This document shows positions 7,701 through 15,417 of a DNA stretch of 20,860 nucleotides, one piece after another. Source of the stretch: JACJXF01 sp964349045. GTDB taxonomy: Bacteria; Bacteroidota; Bacteroidia; Bacteroidales; GCA-2748055. The stretch covers positions 1 to 20,860 of the forward strand of contig CAYGFI010000081.1 in assembly GCA_964349045.1 (NCBI GenBank). The letters run 5' to 3'. Under the pieces are notes generated by a model, which saw only the letters and a list, made by a program, of their open reading frames with translations, did no database searches and had not been told where the DNA came from. The position numbers and the translations under genes are program-made. Position 1 is the stretch's first letter, and each line of letters opens with the position of its first letter.

Positions 7701-10124
7701 CATGCAACCATAGATAGTTGTATAATTCAGCAGGCTACCATTGGAGCAACCATTGTCGGATCTGCAAATCCTGACTTTAAAAATACCCAGTTTTATAATA
7801 TTACATCTGCCCCGGTTGAACTAAGCATGTTCTCTAATCCTGCATTTACCAATTGTACAGCGCTTAATGTTGGGTATATGGCTTTATCAGTAATTCCTGA
7901 AACATTTTCACAAACGGCTACAGTACCTATAAGAAATTTCGCCGGTTATAATAATATTGCATATTTACTGAGTGGCACCCTTACAATTAATTCTGGTACC
8001 AAAATTACAATTCCTGCAGGTGTTGTATTTAAAGCAACCAGTGCAACAGGTTTTACAGTAAATGGTCGTCTGAATATTGAAGGTACACCAGGGAATCCGG
8101 TAGTTTTCACAAATGATAAAGATGACAATTATGGTAATCCAGGTGATATGAACCAGAATGGATCAGCTACTCTTCCGGATCCAATTGACTATTACTATCC
8201 GGTCTGGGGGGGGACATGGATTAATTTTACTGATGTAAGTGATGATTCCAGTGCAATCAATAATGTTATTTTTAAATATGGAAATACAGGAATTTCAACA
8301 TTGAGCGCTTCACCAACCATAAATTCGGTTCGTTTTGAAAATCTGTATTATGGGGTTGATATGAACGGTGTTTCTGCTCCTAAAATAGACAATTGCATTT
8401 TCCATAATCTGAAGTATTACCCTATGCAAATATCTTTGATTTCCTACCCTGCATCTACCACCAATAATATTATTTCAGGCAAAACTTATAAAGTAATTAA
8501 AGTAAGAAATGAAACCTTAACACAGGATGTTACTTTGCCAAAAAGAGATTTTGGAGGTGTGATCAATATTCCATATTATTTTGATGATTATAATGTAGGA
8601 ACCGGCGCTACACTTACCATTAGCCCGGGAGTTGTTTGTAAGTTTTCTGTTTCTGTTTATTATTGGTCTAATCCCGGAAGGCTAGATATATCCAAAGGTT
8701 TTTCTGCAATTGGAGGCGCTTCTCCGGACAGTACTATCGTTTTCACCAGTATACTGGATGATTTTTATGGCGGTGATTCCAACTCTGATAGCATGTTAAC
8801 ATCTCCTGCCCGGGGTAACTGGTATGGAATGTTTTTTGAAGACCAATCTCTTGATCCTTTATGCCACCTGAAAAATTGTATTATCCGCTATGCTGATCAG
8901 GCAATTAAAACTACAAGTGCAAGCCCGACAATAGAAAACAGCAATCTGAATAATAATTATTATGGCGTATATGCTTCTGCCGCATCCAATCCGGTTATTA
9001 GCAATACAGATTTCAATGACAATTATTATTTTGCCATCAACAACGTGGATAAATCTTTTGTGATAAATGCCACCAATTCGTGGTGGGGAAGTAATCTGGG
9101 ACCTATCCAATCCAACACCTCCGGAAACGGTACCAGCGAACAGGAAATCGTTACCGAATCTGTAAATTATTCTCCCTGGAAATCAATGGGTGCGGAAAAT
9201 CCTCTGATGGGTGATGTCAGTCTGAATGGCATTGTTCAGGCTTATGATGCATCGCTTGTTTTGCAAAGTGTTGTTGAGAACATAATCCTTACCGGCATAC
9301 AGCAACAGGTGGCTGATGTAAGCGGCTCTGCAGGTATTTCAGCTTTGGATGCTTCACTTATTTTACAATATACAGTTGGATTAGTGCAGACCTTTCCTGC
9401 TGAGTTGAAAAAGTCAACTTTTTCGTTTAGTACGAATCCGCAATTATCTGTTGGCAGTGAAAATGTTGAAAATGGACAGGAAGTCACTATTCCACTGAGT
9501 CTTTCGAATGTTTCCGGAATCCTTGCTGCTGAAATACGACTTCAGTACGATCCGGTATACCTCCGCGTAAGCCAGATCACCAATATGATTCCGGGAATGA
9601 ACATGGTTTTTAAAGACGATAAATTAACCGGAAAACTGATCATCGCGATGGCCGGAATATCTGCATTGGAATCTGATGTCATACTTGTAAAATTAACCTT
9701 CCAGACCCTGTTACCCGATGGCAATTCAGTTACAACTGCCTTGACTGTAAATAAATTTCTGGCTAATGAAACCAATCTTACAAGCGGTGTAGTTAACGGG
9801 ACAGTGGCAATAGCAGGTAACGTAACGGGAATTGCTGCTTTCAATGGAATTATGCAGGGAGAGATGTTACCGGTTTATCCAAATCCCTCCTCAGGAAATG
9901 CAATTCTTACCTATCAGTTATTTAGAGACAACCAGAAGGTAACCATTGATGTTTTCAATTTTATGGGACAAAAAGTCACCACAATGGTAAACGAAACCGG
10001 AAATATAGGGAAATATTCGTTACCCATATCAAATCAGGGTCGCATGCTTGATAATGGCACCTATCTGATCAGGTTGACAGTGGATGGTATTTCACAATCA
10101 CAGATATTACAAGTTGTGAGATAA
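4710..10124 (+). CDS. Giant T9SS-exported beta-helix protein with dockerin-like and cohesin-like modules
   Basis: 1804 residues. A Sec signal peptide ends near A20. Residues about 40-1470 form a right-handed parallel beta-helix of the NosD/pectate-lyase-like fold. Six units of about 205 residues each contain a GVVxKF strand, an FTSxxDDxxG motif, a DxNxxG/S loop, and a GNWxGIxF-like strand; the helix closes with NSWWGSNLGP near W1458. Next comes a dockerin-like module: two 12-residue loops, 1502-1513 and 1536-1547, each with Asp at positions 1 and 12 and followed by DASLxLQ. Residues about 1570-1700 resemble a cohesin (GKLIIAMAGISALES). The end, from Y1723-P-N-P, is a type A T9SS C-terminal sorting domain, so the protein crosses the outer membrane by T9SS. 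I see no catalytic site; a lyase, an adhesin or a structural role are all possible. A terminator follows directly. The next gene carries three cohesin-like modules that could be its partners. Confidence 0.88.
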   Translation: MKKLLILFAALIMSMHTILATDVSGTISTDSTWDLANSPYIVTSSLTINHGVTLTIESGVTVKFNNSQYLYLYGNLNATGVVFTSNNAIPAPGNWGYIQVGSSTVADSGNLVLNSCQIQYANQLYVYNGTATLTNTDITNITTYGVTVESNGTLNISGGNINTNSPSAASYGSGILNNSNSHSTISGVNIQNFQNGISLNNNAMVSISDINISICNWPITYVASANLTVSGVNSFAGNTKSVAYMNFSNFSNALTLPALNIPYYFQYGMTVNEGGSLVVASTNILKFQDYTQLTVNGTLIANASLGESIFFTSYRDDNWGGDSNSDGSTTAPGWGNWYGIRFNNTSIDATGLMRRCKVRYAGYYTGGISMYDASPTIDSCDISNNYYGVFMQNASNPVFTNNTIGSSQITPIAMSFEADPIMSNNVLSFSDNAYNAIGLLGGTLTANATLKIRSFTEIPNITYLQLDQIIIPAGKTLTINKGVVLKSIGGYYNRILVQGTLNAIASADSMITFTSAKDDNYGNPGDSNRDGTITSPVIGDIGGIIFTPGSAGTLDYCRIKYASVYYYGFTTCSTTEYLNETGIAMIDASPTISNCEFENLRYGISCYRASNPVLSNNKMINITYTPVCISGASDPALSDFSFTNVGWRAIGLIGGNVCLNGTIKKRDLAGFTNITYVLLADMTVNSGTYVNVEPGVVIKMNNNNIYVDGGFKTSGTPTEKVVFTSLNDDNEGNPFDSNGDGNATTPNPGNWGAIKFRSTSDDVFSTLNHTRIKYAGSNSEGGVSFLNAGGTLKNSTISNTANYGVYVNGNSTPLIDTVTIQNCNQDPIAMSLTSNPVFNNITFVSNFSQAIKIIEGTLSSNANLISRNVAGITNIAYIINQLIISSNARLTIQPGVVIKFRADYWYYANIIVQGNLIANGTPSNKIYFTSFKDDSKGGDSNNNGNTTTPEKGDWGYEYYGTPGGIKILNNSQVSDTVNSLKNCEISYTATGLRIENSHATIDSCIIQQATIGATIVGSANPDFKNTQFYNITSAPVELSMFSNPAFTNCTALNVGYMALSVIPETFSQTATVPIRNFAGYNNIAYLLSGTLTINSGTKITIPAGVVFKATSATGFTVNGRLNIEGTPGNPVVFTNDKDDNYGNPGDMNQNGSATLPDPIDYYYPVWGGTWINFTDVSDDSSAINNVIFKYGNTGISTLSASPTINSVRFENLYYGVDMNGVSAPKIDNCIFHNLKYYPMQISLISYPASTTNNIISGKTYKVIKVRNETLTQDVTLPKRDFGGVINIPYYFDDYNVGTGATLTISPGVVCKFSVSVYYWSNPGRLDISKGFSAIGGASPDSTIVFTSILDDFYGGDSNSDSMLTSPARGNWYGMFFEDQSLDPLCHLKNCIIRYADQAIKTTSASPTIENSNLNNNYYGVYASAASNPVISNTDFNDNYYFAINNVDKSFVINATNSWWGSNLGPIQSNTSGNGTSEQEIVTESVNYSPWKSMGAENPLMGDVSLNGIVQAYDASLVLQSVVENIILTGIQQQVADVSGSAGISALDASLILQYTVGLVQTFPAELKKSTFSFSTNPQLSVGSENVENGQEVTIPLSLSNVSGILAAEIRLQYDPVYLRVSQITNMIPGMNMVFKDDKLTGKLIIAMAGISALESDVILVKLTFQTLLPDGNSVTTALTVNKFLANETNLTSGVVNGTVAIAGNVTGIAAFNGIMQGEMLPVYPNPSSGNAILTYQLFRDNQKVTIDVFNFMGQKVTTMVNETGNIGKYSLPISNQGRMLDNGTYLIRLTVDGISQSQILQVVR
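5520..9120 (+). repeat. Six ~205-residue coding repeats, each with a DxNxxG/S loop
   Basis: Within the beta-helix protein, the loops DSNSDG, DSNRDG, DSNGDG, DSNNNG, DMNQNG and DSNSDS start at residues 322, 526, 736, 939, 1146 and 1356. The spacing is 204, 210, 203, 207 and 210 residues. Each follows an FTSxxDD-like or FTNDKDD segment and precedes GNW, GDI, GDW or GTW. Repeats are clear at protein level but diverged at DNA level, so the duplication is old. Confidence 0.85.
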
Positions 10125-10131
10125 AAAAGCA

Positions 10132-10171
10132 TTTCCGTCTTTATCTGAGTGATAAGGACGGAAACTTTTTT
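10132..10171 (+). terminator. Rho-independent terminator
   Basis: The stem tttccgtctttatc (10132-10145) pairs with gataaggacggaaa (10151-10164) with one G-U wobble, around the loop tgagt, and is followed by a run of six T. It starts 8 bp after the stop of the beta-helix gene and should separate its transcription from the scaffold-like gene. Confidence 0.85.
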
Positions 10172-10209
10172 GAAGAATGTTTAATCCATTTACTTCAAAT
10201 TAAAAAACG

Positions 10210-13200
10210 ATGAGAAAATATAAATTCCTTTTGTTTCTTTTGCAATTCATTTTAGCAAGTGGGTGGGTGCAAGCTCAGACAATTGCTATGCGGGTTCCGG
10301 ATGCTTCAGCTATGAAGGGGGATACAATTAATATACCCATTTATGCTGATAGTAGTCTTACAGGAAAAAATGCCTTGGCCTATCTACTACAACTTACTTA
10401 TAATCAATATTATATTCAACCCATATCTGTTGGTATTACTGGCACTATCAGTGCATCTTTTGGCAGCCCTGCTGTAAATACCACCGTTCCGGGAAAAATT
10501 ACCATTGCTGCCGCAGGCTCAACACCCTTAACAGGTAGTGGAATATTTATCTATATAAAGTTTAAAGCAATACAATCCGGTGGATCCTGGTTAAACTTCT
10601 CTGGTACAGCAAATAATTATTTTAATGAAGGTCTCCCCGCCATGAGCTTTGACGATGGCTATATAAATATTGCCTCTCCTCCATCCATTAACATTTATCC
10701 GGATAACGGGACTATCGCCAAATCAGAGCATTTGCAGTTTAATGTTTCGGGAGGAACTCCCCCATTTCAATGGTTTGTTACCAACCCTTCTGTTGCCGCA
10801 ATAGATGCTGTTGGAATTCTTACAGGAATCCAGTATGGGTTTTCAAAGGTAGTGGCGGAGGATAATAACGGGATAAGAGACACATCCGGTCTGATTGAAA
10901 TTAAAGCAATGCGACTCAGCATTCCCTCAGACCTTAGCCAATTGCAGGGAACAGATATAGATATCCCGGTTAATATTAGTGATCTTAACGGGTTGAACAT
11001 TTTATCGGGAAATTTTTCAATTAATTTTTATCAGAATATTCTTTCTCCTGTCGGAATAATAAAAGCAGGCACCCTTCTTGAATCCTATCCGGACCCGGTA
11101 GTTAATTTAAGCAATCCCGGTAATCTTTCTTTTGCTTTTGCAGGTACTTCAGCATTAACCGGGAGTGGTACGCTTATCTATATTAGATTTCATGTCTCTG
11201 ATCAATATACAGGAGGTTCCGGAATAAATTTCACCGGGGCACAATTTAACGAAAGTTTTGTACCTTCATTTACCAATGGCTATTTCAGCGCCATAAATTT
11301 ACCTGTATTATCAATAACTCCTGCATCAGGTTTCCTGGTAGCAGGGAATTCCCAGCAATTTTCTGCTCTGGGTGGAGGAATCCCTCCTTTTACATGGAAT
11401 GTTAGCGACACTTTAGCTGCATCAATCGATCAGTCAGGCTTAATGACTGCTAAAAGAAGTGGAATTGTTACCATAAATGTTGTTGATTCGGTTGGGGCAA
11501 CAACCAGTTCAGGTAATTTTCAGATATATGATACCCGTGTAAATATGCCTGATACGGCTACATGTCCTGAAACACCAACATTTTATTACCCTATCCTTAT
11601 TGAATCTCTTCCTACCGGTCAATCGGTATTTTCGATAATGGCAACCGTTAACTATGATACCACATATCTTACCTATCTGGATATTGAAACCACAGGTACA
11701 CTTTCTGAAGGATGGACATTTTCAAAAAATCCAACCGGAACAAAATTAATTTTTGCCGGTTCCGGTTCTTCATCTTTTAACACAGGTGGTACAATTGCAT
11801 TGTTAAAGTTTAATCTTAAACCCAACTTTATTGTCGGATCTTATGCATCTGTTTATCTTACTAACATCACTCTGAATGAAGGTGTTCCTCTCCCCCTCGT
11901 TGATAATAGCGGATATATAATCGGCGCTAATCCAGGAGCAGCCGGAACTATTGCAGGGCCAGCATCTGTATGCCAGGGACAACAAGGAGTAGTCTATACT
12001 GTTCCAGCTATTTACGGGGCTACCGGATACATTTGGACCCTGCCTGAGGGAGTTGAAATTGTATCAGGTACCAATACCAATTCAATAACCGTTAATTTCT
12101 CTGACACCGTCGTTTCCGGCAATATTACAGTTTACGGAACCAATGCATGCGGAAATGGAAGTTCGTCGCCCGGTTTTTATGTAGTTGTCAATACTTTGCC
12201 TGGTGCTGCAGGAACAATTACAGGTCAGACCGATGTTTGTGAAGAAGAACTAAATGTAAACTATTCAATTCCAGTAATTGCAAATGCAGATTCTTACATT
12301 TGGACATTGCCAGACGGTACTATTGATACAATCGCATCTAATAATATCTCTGTTGATTTTGGAATACCGGCAGTTTCCGGAAGCATTTCTGTTAAAGGGT
12401 TGAATTCATGCGGAGTCGGATCCCTGTCTACCCTGGCAATTAATGTCAGTTCATTACCCGATTCTGCTTTGGCAATTGTTGGCCCTGCAAATGTATGTCA
12501 GAGTCAGGATTCTGTAACTTATACTGTTCCTGTCATTCCTGATGCGACATCGTATGTATGGACTTTACCGGATGGAGTAACGGGTTCAAGCTCAACAAAT
12601 ACCATAGACGTTAATTATGGCATTTCAGCAATTTCAGGTAATATTACCGTAAAAGGAAATAATACATGCGGCGATGGAGTTCACTCAACCTTAGCTGTTA
12701 TTGTAAATCCTTTACCCGGAAATGCAGGTTTAATCAGCGGACCGGCAAATGTAACTCAGGGTCAGAGTGATGTTTTATATACTGTTCCTGTTGTTTCCAA
12801 TGCAACATCATACACCTGGTCATTACCATCCGGTGCATCTGGTACAAGTGGTACGAACAGTATTAGTGTCAGCTTTTCAGACACTGCAAATTCAGGAATT
12901 CTTGTTGTAAAGGGGAATAATTCATGTGGCGATGGTTTGGAATCAAGCCTTGCCGTTACGGTTAATCCGGTTATCCCTTCATGTGATGCGCAGTTCAATT
13001 ATACGGGAAGCGGACCTGTAATCTTTACTGATTTATCAACCGGGGCGCCTACAGCCTGGACATGGGACTTTGGCGACGGGACGTTTTCTTCACAACAAAA
13101 TCCTACTCATAATTACAGTGTGGGTGGTTCGTACCAGGTGACACTTTCAGTTGTCAATCAGCTGAATAATTGCGTTTCGGTTATTACAAAAACGGTAGTT

Positions 13201-15273
13201 GCCGGATCTATCACCTACATGGCCGATTTTTCATTCGTTACTAACCCCTCTAATCTGACTGTAATCTTCAGTGATTTATCTTCTGCAAGTACAACAGCCT
13301 GGTACTGGACAATGGGAGATGGGAAAATGTTAAAAACTCAAAATCCAACATATACCTACTCATCACCTGGTGTTTATAAGGTTTGCCTTGCAGTATTTGA
13401 TCAGGGCAGTTCCATATCAAAGACGATTTGCAAAGAAGTAACACTCGGCGAAATCACATGTACACTTACTTCTGATTTCTCTTATTTTATCAATCCTTTG
13501 TCTCTATCTCTTAATGTTTCTTTTTTCAGTCAGATCAGCGGTGAGGCAGACAGTTATTTCTGGACTTTTGGAGACGGGAGTTCATCTACCGTTAAAAATC
13601 CTGATCATGTTTACACTCTCCCCGGATATTATAAGGTTACCCTTGCTGTAAGAAACAACAGCAGTAAATGTATGGATGTCATGTCTAAGATTATCCAGGT
13701 TGGAACTTTAGATTGTGGTGCAGGATTCAGCTACCGGGTAGATCCGGATATTAAAACTGTATATTTTAGGGATGATTCAAAGGGAATAGTCGATTATTAT
13801 TACTGGGATTTCGGTGACGGAAGCTATAGCGTGCTGCAAAATCCGGATCATATCTATGATAAGGAGGGCTTATTTATGATTGGTCAAACCGTAATTGACA
13901 ATGCAAATGGATGTATTGATAATGTAGTTCAGCCGGTTCAGGTCGGAGATATAACCTGCGCGGCAGATTTTGTGACCTATATTGATTCTTCAAGCTATAC
14001 GGCTTACTTTACCAACAAGATACTCGGTGAGTCAACCGCATTGTTATGGTCGTTTGGGGATGGAACATTCTCAACCCGGCAAAATCCGGTAAAAGAGTTT
14101 CCGGGACCCGGGATTTATTCTGCCGGTTTAAATACCTATAACTTTAATAACGGCTGTATGGATTATTACCAGGAAATGTTGCTGATAGGCAGTTTAGGTA
14201 ATGACTGCAGTGCAGATTTCGTATACCGGGTTGATGCAAGTGGTGAAGTTATCTTCAGTAATAAATCCGCAGGCAACATTGTTGAATCTCTGTGGAACTT
14301 TGGTGATGAAACGGATAATTCTCCGGAGAAAGATCCGGTACATTCATTTTCAAAAGGAGGATATTACTATGTTTGTCTTAACGTAACCAATTCTGAAGGA
14401 ATAAGGAATATGGGGTGTAAGTGGGTTCTGGTTCCCGGAAGCACTGCAGATGATTGTCGGGCAAACTTCCTGTTTACAATTGATTCCACAAACCTTACCG
14501 TGAATTTTGCAGATAAATCTTTTGGAAACATCAATAAATACACATGGGATTTTGGTGATAGTAAAGCTGATTCGGTATCTGTACTTCAAAATCCCAGTCA
14601 CGTTTATGACGAGAAAGGTTATTACCTGGTTAAGCTGAAAGTTGAAAATACTGCATCCGGATGTACCAGTAATGACTATAAACTTCTGAATGTTGCAGAA
14701 AATCAGGTACTGAAGGCAGCATTTGGATATGAAGCCCGTGAACCCGGTAAAAAAGTTGCCGGTTACCCGGTTGACCTTGTAAGCGCCAGCTCAGGAGACG
14801 GATCAACGGTTGAGTGGGATTTTGGTGATAAGCAAGTCAAAAAAGCAACTTTTACTGTCATGGATTCCACCACGGGAATTGTTACCCACTATTACCAACT
14901 ACCGGGTAGATACAGGGTTTGTTTGAGAATATCTGATCCGGTAAGTGGACAATCGGATGAATTCTGCAACTTTGTTTTTACCAAAAATGCAGTGGGAGTT
15001 GATAAAGTTTCTGATGCGGCTAATAACATGAATGTTTATCCTAATCCATTTATTGATTATACAACAATCAATTATTCCCTGCCTAATTCGCAGTTCATTG
15101 AGATTGCCGTGTTCGACCAGTTAGGCAGAAGAATTGAAACTCTCATAAAAACTCAAAAAGACGCCGGGAATCATCAGATTGTCTGGGATCCCGGGTCAAT
15201 TTCCGGAGTTTATTACCTGAAAATGGTATCATCCGAAGGGGTATTTACACAACAACTCATAATAACCCGATAA
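10210..15273 (+). CDS. Giant T9SS-exported scaffold-like protein: three cohesin-like modules, Ig-like and PKD domains
   Basis: 1687 residues. The Sec signal peptide ends near A22 (VQA). Cohesin-like modules lie at about 27-155, 234-362 and 441-573. Their shared core is close to GxLxxAxAGxxxLxGSG followed by an IxF strand, seen at about 95 and 304 and in looser form at 511. BIG2-like Ig modules separate them (about 156-233 and 364-440). Residues about 574-922 hold four PKD-like repeats of about 87 residues, then eight PKD domains (about 924-1595) with WDFGDG-type motifs and conserved Cys at domain edges. From Y1610-P-N-P the end is a type A T9SS sorting domain ending QQLIITR. There is no catalytic domain, so it looks like a rod-shaped surface scaffold or adhesin. 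The upstream neighbour has the only dockerin-like module in the window. Terminators before and after mark it as a single-gene unit, although no promoter box is evident in the short gap. Module types are well supported; cohesin function is inferred. Confidence 0.88.
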   Translation: MRKYKFLLFLLQFILASGWVQAQTIAMRVPDASAMKGDTINIPIYADSSLTGKNALAYLLQLTYNQYYIQPISVGITGTISASFGSPAVNTTVPGKITIAAAGSTPLTGSGIFIYIKFKAIQSGGSWLNFSGTANNYFNEGLPAMSFDDGYINIASPPSINIYPDNGTIAKSEHLQFNVSGGTPPFQWFVTNPSVAAIDAVGILTGIQYGFSKVVAEDNNGIRDTSGLIEIKAMRLSIPSDLSQLQGTDIDIPVNISDLNGLNILSGNFSINFYQNILSPVGIIKAGTLLESYPDPVVNLSNPGNLSFAFAGTSALTGSGTLIYIRFHVSDQYTGGSGINFTGAQFNESFVPSFTNGYFSAINLPVLSITPASGFLVAGNSQQFSALGGGIPPFTWNVSDTLAASIDQSGLMTAKRSGIVTINVVDSVGATTSSGNFQIYDTRVNMPDTATCPETPTFYYPILIESLPTGQSVFSIMATVNYDTTYLTYLDIETTGTLSEGWTFSKNPTGTKLIFAGSGSSSFNTGGTIALLKFNLKPNFIVGSYASVYLTNITLNEGVPLPLVDNSGYIIGANPGAAGTIAGPASVCQGQQGVVYTVPAIYGATGYIWTLPEGVEIVSGTNTNSITVNFSDTVVSGNITVYGTNACGNGSSSPGFYVVVNTLPGAAGTITGQTDVCEEELNVNYSIPVIANADSYIWTLPDGTIDTIASNNISVDFGIPAVSGSISVKGLNSCGVGSLSTLAINVSSLPDSALAIVGPANVCQSQDSVTYTVPVIPDATSYVWTLPDGVTGSSSTNTIDVNYGISAISGNITVKGNNTCGDGVHSTLAVIVNPLPGNAGLISGPANVTQGQSDVLYTVPVVSNATSYTWSLPSGASGTSGTNSISVSFSDTANSGILVVKGNNSCGDGLESSLAVTVNPVIPSCDAQFNYTGSGPVIFTDLSTGAPTAWTWDFGDGTFSSQQNPTHNYSVGGSYQVTLSVVNQLNNCVSVITKTVVAGSITYMADFSFVTNPSNLTVIFSDLSSASTTAWYWTMGDGKMLKTQNPTYTYSSPGVYKVCLAVFDQGSSISKTICKEVTLGEITCTLTSDFSYFINPLSLSLNVSFFSQISGEADSYFWTFGDGSSSTVKNPDHVYTLPGYYKVTLAVRNNSSKCMDVMSKIIQVGTLDCGAGFSYRVDPDIKTVYFRDDSKGIVDYYYWDFGDGSYSVLQNPDHIYDKEGLFMIGQTVIDNANGCIDNVVQPVQVGDITCAADFVTYIDSSSYTAYFTNKILGESTALLWSFGDGTFSTRQNPVKEFPGPGIYSAGLNTYNFNNGCMDYYQEMLLIGSLGNDCSADFVYRVDASGEVIFSNKSAGNIVESLWNFGDETDNSPEKDPVHSFSKGGYYYVCLNVTNSEGIRNMGCKWVLVPGSTADDCRANFLFTIDSTNLTVNFADKSFGNINKYTWDFGDSKADSVSVLQNPSHVYDEKGYYLVKLKVENTASGCTSNDYKLLNVAENQVLKAAFGYEAREPGKKVAGYPVDLVSASSGDGSTVEWDFGDKQVKKATFTVMDSTTGIVTHYYQLPGRYRVCLRISDPVSGQSDEFCNFVFTKNAVGVDKVSDAANNMNVYPNPFIDYTTINYSLPNSQFIEIAVFDQLGRRIETLIKTQKDAGNHQIVWDPGSISGVYYLKMVSSEGVFTQQLIITR
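11931..12975 (+). repeat. Four tandem ~87-residue PKD-like repeats in the scaffold-like gene
   Basis: The units begin near 11931, 12196, 12457 and 12712. Each has a GPAxVCQ-like start, a TVPxxxxATSYxWxLPxG core and an NxCG segment. The first three have the paired cysteines VC and CG. The fourth reads NVTQG at the first position and keeps only SCGDG, so it has lost one half of a likely disulfide. Confidence 0.8.
12981..14997 (+). repeat. Eight tandem PKD domains in the scaffold-like gene
   Basis: Domains begin near 12981, 13213, 13457, 13711, 13954, 14203, 14452 and 14707, about 81 residues each. The hallmark appears as WDFGDG, WTMGDG, WTFGDG, WDFGDG, WSFGDG, WNFGDE, WDFGDS and WDFGDK, followed in most by QNPxHxY and a YxVxL strand. 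PKD domains usually act as spacers or glycan/protein contact modules on surface proteins. Confidence 0.88.
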
Positions 15274-15293
15274 GATTTATTAAGAGAATGAAG

Positions 15294-15325
15294 GGCGTTT
15301 CACCGGTTGGGACGCCTTTTTTTTT
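15294..15325 (+). terminator. Rho-independent terminator
   Basis: ggcgtttc (15294-15301) pairs with gggacgcc (15309-15316), with two G-U wobbles, around the loop accggtt, and is followed by nine T. It lies 21 bp after the scaffold-like gene. Confidence 0.88.
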
Positions 15326-15387
15326 ATTCAATACCGGGAACTGTAACTATTTGAATAAGATATGGAACTCTGTATTTTCAAAATGTG

Positions 15388-15395
15388 TAAATTTG
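15388..15395 (+). promoter_or_regulatory. Candidate -7 promoter box (TAAATTTG) for the antiporter gene
   Basis: An exact match to TAnnTTTG, 22 bp before the antiporter ATG and downstream of the preceding terminator. No clear -33 box is seen at 19-21 bp; the nearest TTTG (15350-15353) is too far. Confidence 0.55.
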
Positions 15396-15417
15396 AATAC
15401 CAGAAAATTGCATTTGT

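Noticed and set aside
9242..9844. Minus-strand open frames opposite the dockerin and cohesin-like region (and similar ones opposite other genes)
   Set aside because: They lie fully inside well-supported plus-strand domains and show no domain features of their own.
4710..10124. Pectate lyase or other defined polysaccharide lyase
   Set aside because: Only the beta-helix fold and repeats are evident; I could not identify a catalytic residue set.
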